A DNA stretch of 64,000 bases, taken from NCBI GenBank assembly GCA_016709875.1, contig JADJLZ010000002.1, positions 248,001 to 312,000 of the forward strand, read 5' to 3'. The DNA comes from Planctomycetota bacterium. Lineage in GTDB: Bacteria; Planctomycetota; UBA1135; GCA-002686595. Of the stretch, positions 26,060 through 35,620 are shown in pieces. How positions within the stretch are numbered: position 1 is the stretch's first letter; each line of letters opens with the position of its first letter. Both the position numbers and the translations under genes were made by a program. The notes beneath the pieces are model-generated. The model saw nothing but the letters and a program-made list of their open reading frames with translations, made no database searches and was not told where the DNA came from.

Positions 26060-26598
26060 GCCAGGGCAGCCTCCTCCACCGCTTTCAGATCGGGTTCGAG
26101 GACGCCGCGGCCAAGCGGCGCGACGAGCTCGATCTGCGCGTCGCGCGCGCCTCCTCGGAGGTCGGCGAGTACCTCGTCGCGCGCGTGCTCGCCTGGTGCC
26201 TGCTGCACGAGACCGGCATCGAGCTCTCGGCCGGCCTGTGCAAGGGCGACGAGCCGTCGGTGGCGATCAAAGGCTACGACGGTGTCATCCAGACCTGGAT
26301 CGAGATCGGGATCCCCGAGTCGAAGAAGCTGCACCGCGCCTCGAAGGCCGCGAAACGCGTGCTCGTCTTCCCCCACCGCGGGCCCAAGGGGATGCCGGTC
26401 GACGAGCCGGTGCACAAGGGCGAGGCGATCGAGGTGGTCGATCTCGGCGCGGAGTTCCTGCACGGTCTCGCGGGCACGCTCGACCGCAACAACAAGTGGA
26501 AGATCAAGCTCGAGGGCGAAGAGCTCACCGTCCACGACGGCCAGCGCGCCCGCACGACCAGGATCGAGCGCTCGAAGCCCTTTCGGCCTCGGCGCTGA
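26056..26598 (+). CDS. yaeQ: YaeQ-family protein
   Basis: 180 residues, the usual YaeQ length (about 180). Blocks 'HRFQIGFEDAAAKRRDELDL', 'GEYLVARVLAWCLLHETGIELSAGLCKGDEPSVAIKG', 'WIEIGIPESKKLHRASKAA' and 'RVLVFPHRG' match the family. The D/E...E-x-G pattern is placed like the PD-(D/E)xK-type core described for YaeQ. The cellular role is not established; the old link to RfaH-like activity is weak. Start ATG overlaps the ankyrin stop, so the two form an operon. Confidence 0.85.
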   Translation: MSQGSLLHRFQIGFEDAAAKRRDELDLRVARASSEVGEYLVARVLAWCLLHETGIELSAGLCKGDEPSVAIKGYDGVIQTWIEIGIPESKKLHRASKAAKRVLVFPHRGPKGMPVDEPVHKGEAIEVVDLGAEFLHGLAGTLDRNNKWKIKLEGEELTVHDGQRARTTRIERSKPFRPRR

Positions 26599-26660
26599 GG
26601 GCGCGAGCGCGTCCGCGCGAGGCCGTTGAGTTGGCCTGCACGATTCGCCATGCTCCGGCG

Positions 26661-27506
26661 ATGCTGCGCCGCACCCTGATCCTCGTCTCGATCCTCTTCG
26701 CCTCCTCGCTCGCATCGCTCCGCGCCGACGATCTCCCGGCGCTCTTCGCCGCCGCCGAGAAGGACCCCGGCCGGATCCCCTCGCTGCTGATTCAGGCCAG
26801 TTCGGAGCTCGCGAAGCTCGAATCGAGCGACCCGAAGCAGGCGGCCGAGCTCGGCGACAAGCTCGAGCCCTACTGCAAGCGCGTGTTCTTCTCGAGCGAG
26901 GTGATCCCCGGCGCCGAGGCGCTCGGCGTCACCACACACGTCGTCGAGAAGGGCGAGCTGCCCTCGGTGATCGCCAAGCGCATGCGCACGAGCGCCGGCC
27001 TCCTCGCGTACCTCAACGCCGGCTACGACGAGAAGAAGATCCGCATCGGCCAGAAGTTGCGCGTGCTCGACCTCTCCGACAAGAGCCTGCATCTCGAGGT
27101 GAAGAAGAGCGTCTACCGCCTCTTCCTCTGGCGCTCGATCCCCGGCGGCGACGCGCCGATCCTGCTCGCGTGCATGCCGGTCGGCCTGGGCGCTGCGGAC
27201 TCGCCCACGCCCGAGGGCTCGACCTCGATCCTGAAGCGCGTGCGCGATCCGGAGTGGACCGATCCCGACTCGCACCAGGTCATCCCCGCCAGCAGCCCGA
27301 AGAACATCCTCGGCGGCTACTGGATCGCGCTCGACGCCAACACGCTCGGTACCACGGGGATTGGCCTGCACGGCTTCACCGGCGACATCCCGAAGAACTG
27401 GATCGAGCAACCGGCCTCGCACGGCTGCGTGCGCATGCTGCAGCCCGACATCGACCGCGTCTTCCACACCGCGCTCGAGGGAACGCCGGTGGCGATCACC
27501 AAGTGA
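26661..27506 (+). CDS. Secreted LysM-type L,D-transpeptidase (YkuD domain)
   Basis: 281 residues with signal peptide 1-22. A LysM-like peptidoglycan-binding region spans about 90-140 ('THVVEKGELPSVIAKRM', 'AYLNAGYDEKKIRIGQKLRV'). The YkuD catalytic domain follows and ends with 'GIGLHGFTGD...QPASHGCVRML', the HXX...SHGCVRx nucleophile Cys motif. The enzyme would make 3-3 peptidoglycan crosslinks or anchor proteins in the periplasm. Its presence implies peptidoglycan in this organism. It has its own ATG at 26661 and is followed after 16 bp by crcB. Confidence 0.9.
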   Translation: MLRRTLILVSILFASSLASLRADDLPALFAAAEKDPGRIPSLLIQASSELAKLESSDPKQAAELGDKLEPYCKRVFFSSEVIPGAEALGVTTHVVEKGELPSVIAKRMRTSAGLLAYLNAGYDEKKIRIGQKLRVLDLSDKSLHLEVKKSVYRLFLWRSIPGGDAPILLACMPVGLGAADSPTPEGSTSILKRVRDPEWTDPDSHQVIPASSPKNILGGYWIALDANTLGTTGIGLHGFTGDIPKNWIEQPASHGCVRMLQPDIDRVFHTALEGTPVAITK

Positions 27507-27522
27507 GGCCCGCGACGCGCTG

Positions 27523-27903
27523 ATGGAAAAGCTGCTCCTCGTCTGCCTCGGCGGCGCGCTCGGATCGGGCACGCGCTACCTCGTCGGGCACTGGAGCGTG
27601 ACGAAGCTCGGCACGGCGTTTCCGTGGGGCACGCTGGCGGTCAACGTGATCGGCTGCTTCGCGATCGCGCTGGTGATGCACGTCTCGAGCGTGAAGCCCG
27701 AGTTCCAGCTCAACTGGAGGCTGTTCGTGACGACGGGATTGCTCGGCGGCTTCACGACCTACTCCGCGTTCAACCAGGAAACGCTCTCGTACTTCGAGAC
27801 CGGCGAGCTGGCAAAGGCCTTCGGCTACGCGGCGGTCACGCTGCTCGCAGGCCTCGCCGCGGGTTACGCAGGACTGAACGCGAGCCGGGCGATGTTCGGC
27901 TGA
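27523..27903 (+). CDS. crcB: CrcB/Fluc-family fluoride channel
   Basis: 126 residues with four membrane helices. 'LGGALGSGTRYLVG', 'FPWGTLAVNVIGCFAIA' and 'TGLLGGFTTYSAFNQETL' are the diagnostic Fluc blocks. Gly-Thr-Arg-Tyr, the pore Asn of 'TLAVN' and the Thr-Tyr-Ser 'FTT(Y/F)S' motif are all intact. Fluc proteins are dual-topology dimers that export fluoride. I see no fluoride riboswitch in the short upstream gap. Starts 16 bp after the L,D-transpeptidase. Its 3' side is the four-motif hairpin cluster. Confidence 0.93.
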   Translation: MEKLLLVCLGGALGSGTRYLVGHWSVTKLGTAFPWGTLAVNVIGCFAIALVMHVSSVKPEFQLNWRLFVTTGLLGGFTTYSAFNQETLSYFETGELAKAFGYAAVTLLAGLAAGYAGLNASRAMFG

Positions 27904-27910
27904 GCGACGG

Positions 27911-28142
27911 CGCGGAAGGTCCGTGCCTGGCTCGCTTCTGCCGCGTCCGCCCTCGGCCCCTCTCTGCCCTTGATCTTCCGACGGACGCGGCGGAAGCGTG
28001 CCTGGCTCGGTACGTTCCGCGCGACCGCCCGACGCGGAACGTACGGTGCCAGGCACGCCTTTCACGCGTCCGATGAAAGTAAAAGGAGAAGAAGCGCAAA
28101 GGTCGGACGCGAGAAAGGCGAGCCAGGCACCGACCTTCCGCG
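27911..28142. repeat. Composite hairpin cluster, family 2 (four GTGCCTGGC motifs, three stems, nested outer stem)
   Basis: Three internal stem-loops lie in tandem. A: 27933-27949 with 27982-27998 (16/17 pairs). B: 27996-28021 with 28033-28058 (24/26). C: 28057-28073 with 28103-28119 (16/17). The outermost segments 27911-27937 and 28115-28142 also pair with each other. A GTGCCTGGCTCG-like motif occurs twice forward (27923 on, 27998 on) and twice reversed (ending near 28057 and 28131). The motifs are therefore arranged symmetrically around stem B. It occupies essentially the whole gap between the convergent crcB and DUF488 genes. It is structurally REP/BIME-like; the family name is unknown. Confidence 0.88.
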
Positions 28143-28150
28143 TCTCGTGC

Positions 28151-28579
28151 TCAGCTCCTCTGCCGTAGCACTCTCGATTCAGGACGCTCGGCCTGCGCGA
28201 TCAGCGCGCCAGACTCCTCGAGCAGCGCCCGCAGCACCGACCGGTGACAGCGCGCCTCATCTTCGCAGTAGCACCCAACCGAGTAGTCAGCCGTGCGCGA
28301 CAGCACCGCGAGCAGCTCGATCGTCCTCGCGTTCTCAGGCACCGCCATCTCGCGCCGGTACTTCCTGACGAACTTCGCCCATTCAAATGCCGAGCTCGCG
28401 CCCTGCCCGAGCTTCATCGTCTCGACACTAGGCGCGAGGTTCGGGAACCACACGTCGTACCAGTTCTCCGACGCGAACTTCGCCTTCGGCACACCGCGCG
28501 GCGGCCGGCGGACGGTGCCGATGCGCGTGCCTTCGCCGGGAAGGCGCGCGGTACCGAGCCTGACAATGCGCAGGACCAT
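28151..28579 (-). CDS. DUF488-family protein
   Basis: 142 residues. 'IGTVRRPPRGVPKAKFASENWYDVWFPNLAPS' and especially 'YSVGCYCEDEARCHRSVLRALLEE' are conserved DUF488 blocks; the Cys-Tyr-Cys and Arg-Cys-His-Arg residues suggest a thiol or metal site. The function of the family is not known. Soluble. Its 3' end abuts the hairpin cluster, and it is divergent from the RlmN-like gene. Confidence 0.87.
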   Translation of the reverse strand: MVLRIVRLGTARLPGEGTRIGTVRRPPRGVPKAKFASENWYDVWFPNLAPSVETMKLGQGASSAFEWAKFVRKYRREMAVPENARTIELLAVLSRTADYSVGCYCEDEARCHRSVLRALLEESGALIAQAERPESRVLRQRS

Positions 28580-28646
28580 GTGGATTGGGTGGAGATTGTA
28601 CGGCGCGCACCTGAGCGAAACCCCGTGCTAGCATCCAGGCTTCCCC

Positions 28647-29663
28647 ATGCGCCTCGAAGACGTCCGACAGCGCCTGCGTTCCGCCGGCGCGAGCCCGCGG
28701 CACGAGACACTCGCCCTGCGCGCGTGGGTACGCGGCCTCCCGCTCGATGCCTTCGCGCAGAAGAAGCACTCGGCCTTTCCCAAGTCGCTCATCGCCGAGC
28801 TCCCCGCGATCCAGTCCGAACTCGCCAACCTCGCGCAGATCCGCTCCGAGCACCCCGGCGCAGACGGCTCGGCGCGCTTCGTGCTCGAACTCACCGACGG
28901 CCAGACGATCGAGAGCGTCCTGCTCCCCAACGACGGCGTGTGCGTCTCCTCGCAGGCCGGTTGCGCCGTCGGCTGCACCTTCTGCATGACCGGCACGCTC
29001 GGCCTCCTGCGCCAGCTCGGCAGCGCGGAGATCGTCGCGCAGGTCGCACTCGCGCGCTCGCGCCGCACGATCCGCCGCGTGGTCTTCATGGGCATGGGCG
29101 AGCCCGCGCACAACCTCGAGAACGTGATGGCTGCGATCGAGCTCTTCGGCAGCGAGGGCGCGCTCGGCCACAAGAACCTCGTCTTCTCCACCGTGGGCGA
29201 CCGGCGCGTCTTCGAACGCCTGCCGCAGGGCCCCGTGAAACCCGCGCTCGCACTCTCGCTGCACACCACGAAGGCCGCCCTGCGCGCCGAGCTGCTCCCG
29301 CGCGCGGCCAAATTCGATCCGGCGGAGCTCGTCGAGCTCGCGCAGGCCTACTCGCGCACGACGACCTACCCGATCCAGTACCAGTGGACGCTGCTCGAAG
29401 GCGTCAACGACGGCGACGACGAGCTCGATCGCCTCGCCGAGCTCCTGCGCGGCCACTACGCGATGGTGAACTTCATCGTCTGGAACCAGGTCGATGGCCT
29501 GCCGCACACGGGCACGCGCGAGGAGCGCGCGCGCGCGATCATCCGCGGCATGATGCAGCGCGGCGTGCTCGCCAAGCTGCGCGTCTCGGCCGGCCAGGAC
29601 GTCGATGGCGGCTGCGGGCAGCTGCGGGCGCGGGAACTCGTGCGCTTTCCGGAAGCCTCCTGA
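28647..29663 (+). CDS. rlmN: RlmN/Cfr-family radical SAM rRNA/tRNA methyltransferase
   Basis: 338 residues. The radical-SAM cluster is Cys106-x3-Cys110-x2-Cys113 in 'SSQAGCAVGCTFCMTG'. Cys99 ('GVCVSSQ') and Cys323 ('AGQDVDGGCGQL') match the methyl-accepting and catalytic Cys118/Cys355 of E. coli RlmN. 'FMGMGEPAHN' and 'LSLHTT' are the SAM-binding blocks. The enzyme adds a methyl to C2 of an adenosine (23S A2503, and tRNA in RlmN). The N-terminal HhH-like domain is short, so an RlmN-like paralogue of different specificity is possible. TAGCAT (28629-28634) lies 12 nt upstream. The stop overlaps the dyad at 29657-29680. Confidence 0.85.
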   Translation: MRLEDVRQRLRSAGASPRHETLALRAWVRGLPLDAFAQKKHSAFPKSLIAELPAIQSELANLAQIRSEHPGADGSARFVLELTDGQTIESVLLPNDGVCVSSQAGCAVGCTFCMTGTLGLLRQLGSAEIVAQVALARSRRTIRRVVFMGMGEPAHNLENVMAAIELFGSEGALGHKNLVFSTVGDRRVFERLPQGPVKPALALSLHTTKAALRAELLPRAAKFDPAELVELAQAYSRTTTYPIQYQWTLLEGVNDGDDELDRLAELLRGHYAMVNFIVWNQVDGLPHTGTREERARAIIRGMMQRGVLAKLRVSAGQDVDGGCGQLRARELVRFPEAS

Positions 29664-29680
29664 CAGGACGTTGTCAGGAG
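29657..29680. promoter_or_regulatory. Probable operator of the YafY/WYL regulator operon
   Basis: Perfect 9-bp dyad CTCCTGACA / TGTCAGGAG around a 6-bp spacer (24 bp in all). It overlaps the last codons of the rlmN-like gene and lies 14 bp before the first in-frame ATG (29694) of the VOC gene, whose operon includes the YafY-like regulator. I recall similar CCTGACA-TGTCAGG dyads near YafY-type regulators, which supports autoregulation. This is inference from position and symmetry. Confidence 0.6.
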
Positions 29681-29737
29681 CGCTCTTGCAGGATGGCTCT
29701 CGCCGACGGGCAAAGGGCCCGCGGCAGAAAGCTGATC

Positions 29738-30169
29738 ATGCAAGCCCAAGCCAACACGCAGTCCGTTTCCTCCATCCAGACGCAGTCGATCATCCCCTGC
29801 ATCAGCACCACCAAGATGCGCGAGACGCGCGCCTTCTGGATCGACCGGCTCGGTTTCGAGCTCTCCTACGACCACGAGCACTACCTCGGCGTGCGCGGCG
29901 GCGCGAAGGGCGCGCCCGAGATCGGTTTCATGCCTTCTTCCCCTGAAGCGCCGCAGCCGATCGCGGGCGGACTCAACCTGTGCCTGCGCGTCGCGAGCGC
30001 TGACGCGGAGCACGAGCGCCTGCGCAGCCAGGGCGTGGCGATCTTCGCCCCACTGACCGACTATCCCTGGGGCATGCGCGCCTTCGTGGTCAAGGATCCC
30101 AACGGCGTCGCGGTCACGATCACGCACCCGATCCCCGCCGCCGTGGAGTTCGAGGCCTGCGCGCGGTAG
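29738..30169 (+). CDS. VOC-superfamily protein co-transcribed with a WYL regulator
   Basis: 143 residues from ATG 29738, or 158 from ATG 29694, which has AGGAG upstream and the operator just before it; both are plausible. 'SIIPCISTTKMRETRAFWIDRLGFELSYDHEHY' and 'YPWGMRAFVVKDPNGVAVTITHP' are the two half-signatures of a glyoxalase/bleomycin-resistance fold. The pairing of such a gene with a YafY-type repressor is common, and one may sense or process the inducer of the other. The substrate is unknown. The regulator starts 10 bp after the stop. Confidence 0.83.
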   Translation: MQAQANTQSVSSIQTQSIIPCISTTKMRETRAFWIDRLGFELSYDHEHYLGVRGGAKGAPEIGFMPSSPEAPQPIAGGLNLCLRVASADAEHERLRSQGVAIFAPLTDYPWGMRAFVVKDPNGVAVTITHPIPAAVEFEACAR

Positions 30170-31080
30170 GAAGGACGCGATGCGCCGCGCCGACCGCCTG
30201 TTCCAGATCGTCCAGCTCCTGCGCCGTGGTCGTGCGACGACCGCGGCGCAGATCGCCGGCGAGCTCGAGGTCTCCGAGCGCACGATCTACCGCGACGTGC
30301 AGGACCTCGTCTCCTCCGGCGTGCCGATCCAGGGCGAGGCCGGCGTGGGCTACGCGCTGCCGGCGCACTTCGACCTGCCGCCACTGATGTTCGACGCGCA
30401 GGAGATCCAGGCGCTCGTGCTCGGCGCGCGCATGGTCGAGAGCTGGACCGACCGCGCGCTGGCGGAGTCCGCGAAGAGCGCCCTGCGCAAGGTCGGGCAC
30501 GTGCTCCCCGAGCGCCTCGCCGCGAAGATCGAGAAGAACCGGCTGTATGCGCCGGAGCCGCAGCTGCGCGGGGACGAGGACGAGAGCATGGAGCTCGTGC
30601 GCCGTGCACTGGACGGCAATCGGGTGCTGCACCTGGTCTACTCGGACATGCTGGATGAGGTGACCGCGCGCGACATCCGTCCGCTCGGGCTCTTCTTCTG
30701 GGGCCGCACGTGGACGGTCGCAGCCTGGTGCGAATTGCGCAACGGCTTCCGCAGCTTCCGGCTCGACCGGATGCAGAGCCTCGTCGAGACGAAGCGCACG
30801 TTCGAGCCCGAGCCCGGCCAGACGCTGGAGGACTTCTTCGCGCTCGTGCGCAGCGAGCGCGCCGAGTGCACCGCGCCCACGGCGATGACACGCAAGGAAC
30901 GGCACAAGCAGCGCGTCGCGCCACCCGACGATCCCGCGCAGCGCGAAGCGTGGAAGCGCTTCCAGGAGCTCGGCTCCGTCGGGCCGGCGTGCGCGAAGGA
31001 CTTCCTGCTGCTCGGCTTCCGCCAGGTCTCGGACTTGAAGGGCCAGGACCCGAACGCGCTCTACACGCGTCTGTGCCAGC

Positions 31081-33204
<2,124 letters not shown>

Positions 33205-33253
33205 CCCGGGGCGCGAGACCATAGGCTCGCCGCGCGTCGCGCGCCAGGATTCC

Positions 33254-34801
33254 TCAGGGCTTCTCGAGCGCTTCGAGCTCGTGGCGGGCGAGCAGGTAGA
33301 TCGAGCGATCGCTCGTGCTGCTTTCGACTGCGCGCTGCAGGAATTCGCGCGCCTCTTGGGCGTCGCCTTTCAGCTCGCGCCACACGCCAACGAAGAAGTA
33401 CAGACGCCCGAGCTCCTCGGCCGGAGCCGAATGCCGGTCGAAGTCGGCGATGAGCAGCTCGAGGCTCTCCTGGCCGGTGAAGAGCCCCGCGATGTTGACG
33501 TCCAGGGTGCGGTCCTCGGCCATGCGCGGGGTAGAGAGGTAGTGGCGCAATTCGCGCGTGGCCTGCTCTTCCTCGCCCATGCGCCAGCGCGCGAGCCACA
33601 GGAAGAGCTGGCCCTCGATCGCGCTCTCGCCCTTGCGCCGCGCGACCACCCCGAACTCGATCGCGGCCTCGCGCCACTGGCCGAGCGACCAGTGCAGTTC
33701 GCCGGCGAGCTGGCGCGGCCCCGGTTCGTCGGGGCTCAGCCGGATGAGATACTCGGCGTCCTCGAGTGCCTGCTCGTGCTGTCCGAGCATGCGCAGCAGG
33801 TTCGCGCGGGAACGGTGCGCCTTCACGTCGTCGGGGCGCTGGTAGAGCAGTTCGTTGAGGTCGGTGAGCGCGCTGCGGGGGTCGCCCAGCAGGCTGCGCA
33901 GCTGTGCACGCACGCCGAGCAGATCCGCGCAGGTGGGATCGCGCGCGAGGCCATCCTCGGCGATGCGCAGCGCGACGTCTGCGTGTCCAAGGCCGAGTTC
34001 GCGCGTCGCCTGGTCTGCGTCGATCTCGAGGCGGATGTCGCTGGCGCTGCTCGAGCGCCAGGGGATCAAGAAGCACAGCAGACCGAGCAGGATCGCGGGG
34101 ATCGTCGCACGCGCGAGCCGGCGGCTGTCGAGCCTGGCGCTGCCCTGCGGATCGCGATCGAGTGCGCGACCGGTGATCCAGCCAATCACGAGGCCACCCA
34201 AGTGCGCCGCGTTGTCGACGCTTGGCACGAGTGCGCCATAGGTGATGAGCATCGCGATCAACACGACCAGGTTGCGCACCACAGGGCGCAGGAGCAGTTC
34301 GGGGATCGAATTGCGGTTCTTGCCGAAGAAGGCGAGCAGCGCTCCCGCCAGGCCGAAGATCGCACCCGAGGCCCCCGCGGTGACCTCACTGGGATGCCAG
34401 AGCACGCTGCAGGCGGAAGCGCCGAGCGCGCTCATCAGGTAGAGCAGCAGGAAGGCGCCGCTGCCGTAGAAGCTCTCGACGATGCGCAGCGCGAACAGGC
34501 TCGCCATGTTGATCGCGAGGTGCACGAATCCCACGTGCACGAAGGCGCACGCGACGAGACGCCACCAATCGCCCTGCGACACGTACGGGCCATGGCTCGC
34601 CCCGAAGCGCAACAGGTCGCGCAGGCCGGGTTCGTTCCAAGAAGCGCCGCTGAAGTACATCGCCAGGAACACGGCCGTGTTCAGCGCGATCAGCAGCGGA
34701 ACCGCCCAGGTCCTGCGCGGCGTGCGCACCACGAAGGCGCGCGCCGGTCCGATCGGCGTGGGCTCCTCGGCGGAAACCGGCGCGGGTTGGTCAGGCAGCA
34801 T
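33254..34801 (-). CDS. Rhomboid protease with C-terminal TPR region
   Basis: 515 residues from ATG 34799-34801; the frame is open further but carries no conserved sequence. The rhomboid core has 'FVHVGFVHLAINMASLFAL' (HxxxN), 'VTAGASGAIFGLAGALLAF' (GASGAIFG, catalytic Ser) and 'VDNAAHLGGLVIGWITG' (catalytic His), with about six helices. From ~300 onward there are at least three TPR-like helical pairs ('DPTCADLLGVRAQLRSLLGDP', 'DDVKAHRSRANLLRMLGQHEQALEDAEYL'). Rhomboid-TPR fusions probably recruit substrates or partners through the cytoplasmic TPRs. It is unrelated to the rhomboid at 14225 outside the catalytic core. Confidence 0.88.
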   Translation of the reverse strand: MLPDQPAPVSAEEPTPIGPARAFVVRTPRRTWAVPLLIALNTAVFLAMYFSGASWNEPGLRDLLRFGASHGPYVSQGDWWRLVACAFVHVGFVHLAINMASLFALRIVESFYGSGAFLLLYLMSALGASACSVLWHPSEVTAGASGAIFGLAGALLAFFGKNRNSIPELLLRPVVRNLVVLIAMLITYGALVPSVDNAAHLGGLVIGWITGRALDRDPQGSARLDSRRLARATIPAILLGLLCFLIPWRSSSASDIRLEIDADQATRELGLGHADVALRIAEDGLARDPTCADLLGVRAQLRSLLGDPRSALTDLNELLYQRPDDVKAHRSRANLLRMLGQHEQALEDAEYLIRLSPDEPGPRQLAGELHWSLGQWREAAIEFGVVARRKGESAIEGQLFLWLARWRMGEEEQATRELRHYLSTPRMAEDRTLDVNIAGLFTGQESLELLIADFDRHSAPAEELGRLYFFVGVWRELKGDAQEAREFLQRAVESSTSDRSIYLLARHELEALEKP

Positions 34802-34863
34802 CGAGATCGTGGAGGATAGCGGCAATGGACACGTGCGCGAGCGGGCGCCAGACTCTTGTCCCC

Positions 34864-35541
34864 ATGTCGGCAGCCGAACTCCTCTCCTGTATCGAAATCG
34901 ACCCCCCCAAGGCGGCCCAGTGGTCGGTGATCTGGCTGCATGGCCTGGGGGCCGACGGACACGATTTCGAGAGCATTCCGCCATTCCTAAGACTGGAACC
35001 GCGCCACCCGATTCGCTTCGTCCTGCCCCACGCGCCGAGCATCCCCGTGACCCTGAATGGCGGGATGCGCATGCCCGCCTGGTACGACATCCGGGACGGC
35101 GACTTGCGCACGCGGCACGACGAGGTCGGCATCGCGCGCTCGGCCGAACAGGTGCGCGCCCTGCTCGCGCGCGAGATCGAGCGCGGCGTGCCGTCGAACC
35201 ACGTCTTCCTCGCGGGCTTCTCGCAGGGTGGTGCGATCGCGGCCTACACCGCGCTGCGCCACCCGCAACCGCTCGCAGGCGTGATCGCGCTCTCGACCTA
35301 CCTCGTGTGCGGCGACACGCTCCCCGCCGAGCTGCAGTCGGCCAACCGCGGCATCCCCGTCTTCGCCGCGCACGGAACGCGCGATCCGATGGTGCACGCC
35401 AAGCGTGGCGAAGAACTGCGCGACACGCTCACCAAGCTCGGTTGCCGCGTCGAGTGGCACACCTACCCGATGGAGCACAGCGTCTGCATGGAAGAGCTGG
35501 TCGACATCGGCGCCTGGATGAACCGCCTGATGAGCGCGTGA
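34864..35541 (+). CDS. Phospholipase/carboxylesterase-family alpha/beta hydrolase
   Basis: 225 residues from ATG 34864. 'WSVIWLHGLGADGHDF' is the oxyanion-hole strand, 'VFLAGFSQGGAIA' the nucleophile elbow with Ser120, 'HGTRDPMV' gives Asp174 and 'MEHSVCMEE' gives His205, so the triad is complete. Length and motifs match the bacterial carboxylesterase/acyl-protein-thioesterase-like family (about 220 aa), acting on short-chain esters. No signal peptide; cytoplasmic. Divergent from the rhomboid-TPR gene and convergent with hrpB, with the double hairpin between. Confidence 0.92.
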   Translation: MSAAELLSCIEIDPPKAAQWSVIWLHGLGADGHDFESIPPFLRLEPRHPIRFVLPHAPSIPVTLNGGMRMPAWYDIRDGDLRTRHDEVGIARSAEQVRALLAREIERGVPSNHVFLAGFSQGGAIAAYTALRHPQPLAGVIALSTYLVCGDTLPAELQSANRGIPVFAAHGTRDPMVHAKRGEELRDTLTKLGCRVEWHTYPMEHSVCMEELVDIGAWMNRLMSA

Positions 35542-35565
35542 AAAAACCAGCCCGCCTGGTTTTTT
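35541..35565. terminator. Probable bidirectional intrinsic terminator
   Basis: AAAAAACCAG (35541-35550) pairs with CTGGTTTTTT (35556-35565) around the 5-nt loop CCCGC. A stem followed by T6 is present when read on either strand, as expected between the convergent esterase and hrpB genes. The A6 starts in the esterase stop codon. It also forms the first half of a double-hairpin repeat. Confidence 0.65.
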
Positions 35566-35568
35566 GAC

Positions 35569-35620
35569 ACCCCCCAATGATGGACACCGTGGCGGGCTGC
35601 GGCGTCCATCATTGGGGGGT
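35569..35620. repeat. Hairpin element, family 3 (17-bp perfect stem)
   Basis: Arms 35569-35585 (ACCCCCCAATGATGGAC) and 35604-35620 pair perfectly around an 18-nt GC-rich loop. It lies directly beside the terminator-like hairpin, joined by TGAC. The right arm contains the hrpB stop codon (35609-35611). The organisation (stem, short link, second stem in an intergenic gap next to stop codons) resembles the other hairpin elements, but the sequence is different. Confidence 0.8.

Noticed and set aside
27911..28142. Possible tRNA or fluoride riboswitch next to crcB
   Set aside because: The stems are inverted repeats downstream of crcB, between convergent genes. No acceptor/T-loop pattern and no riboswitch core are visible.
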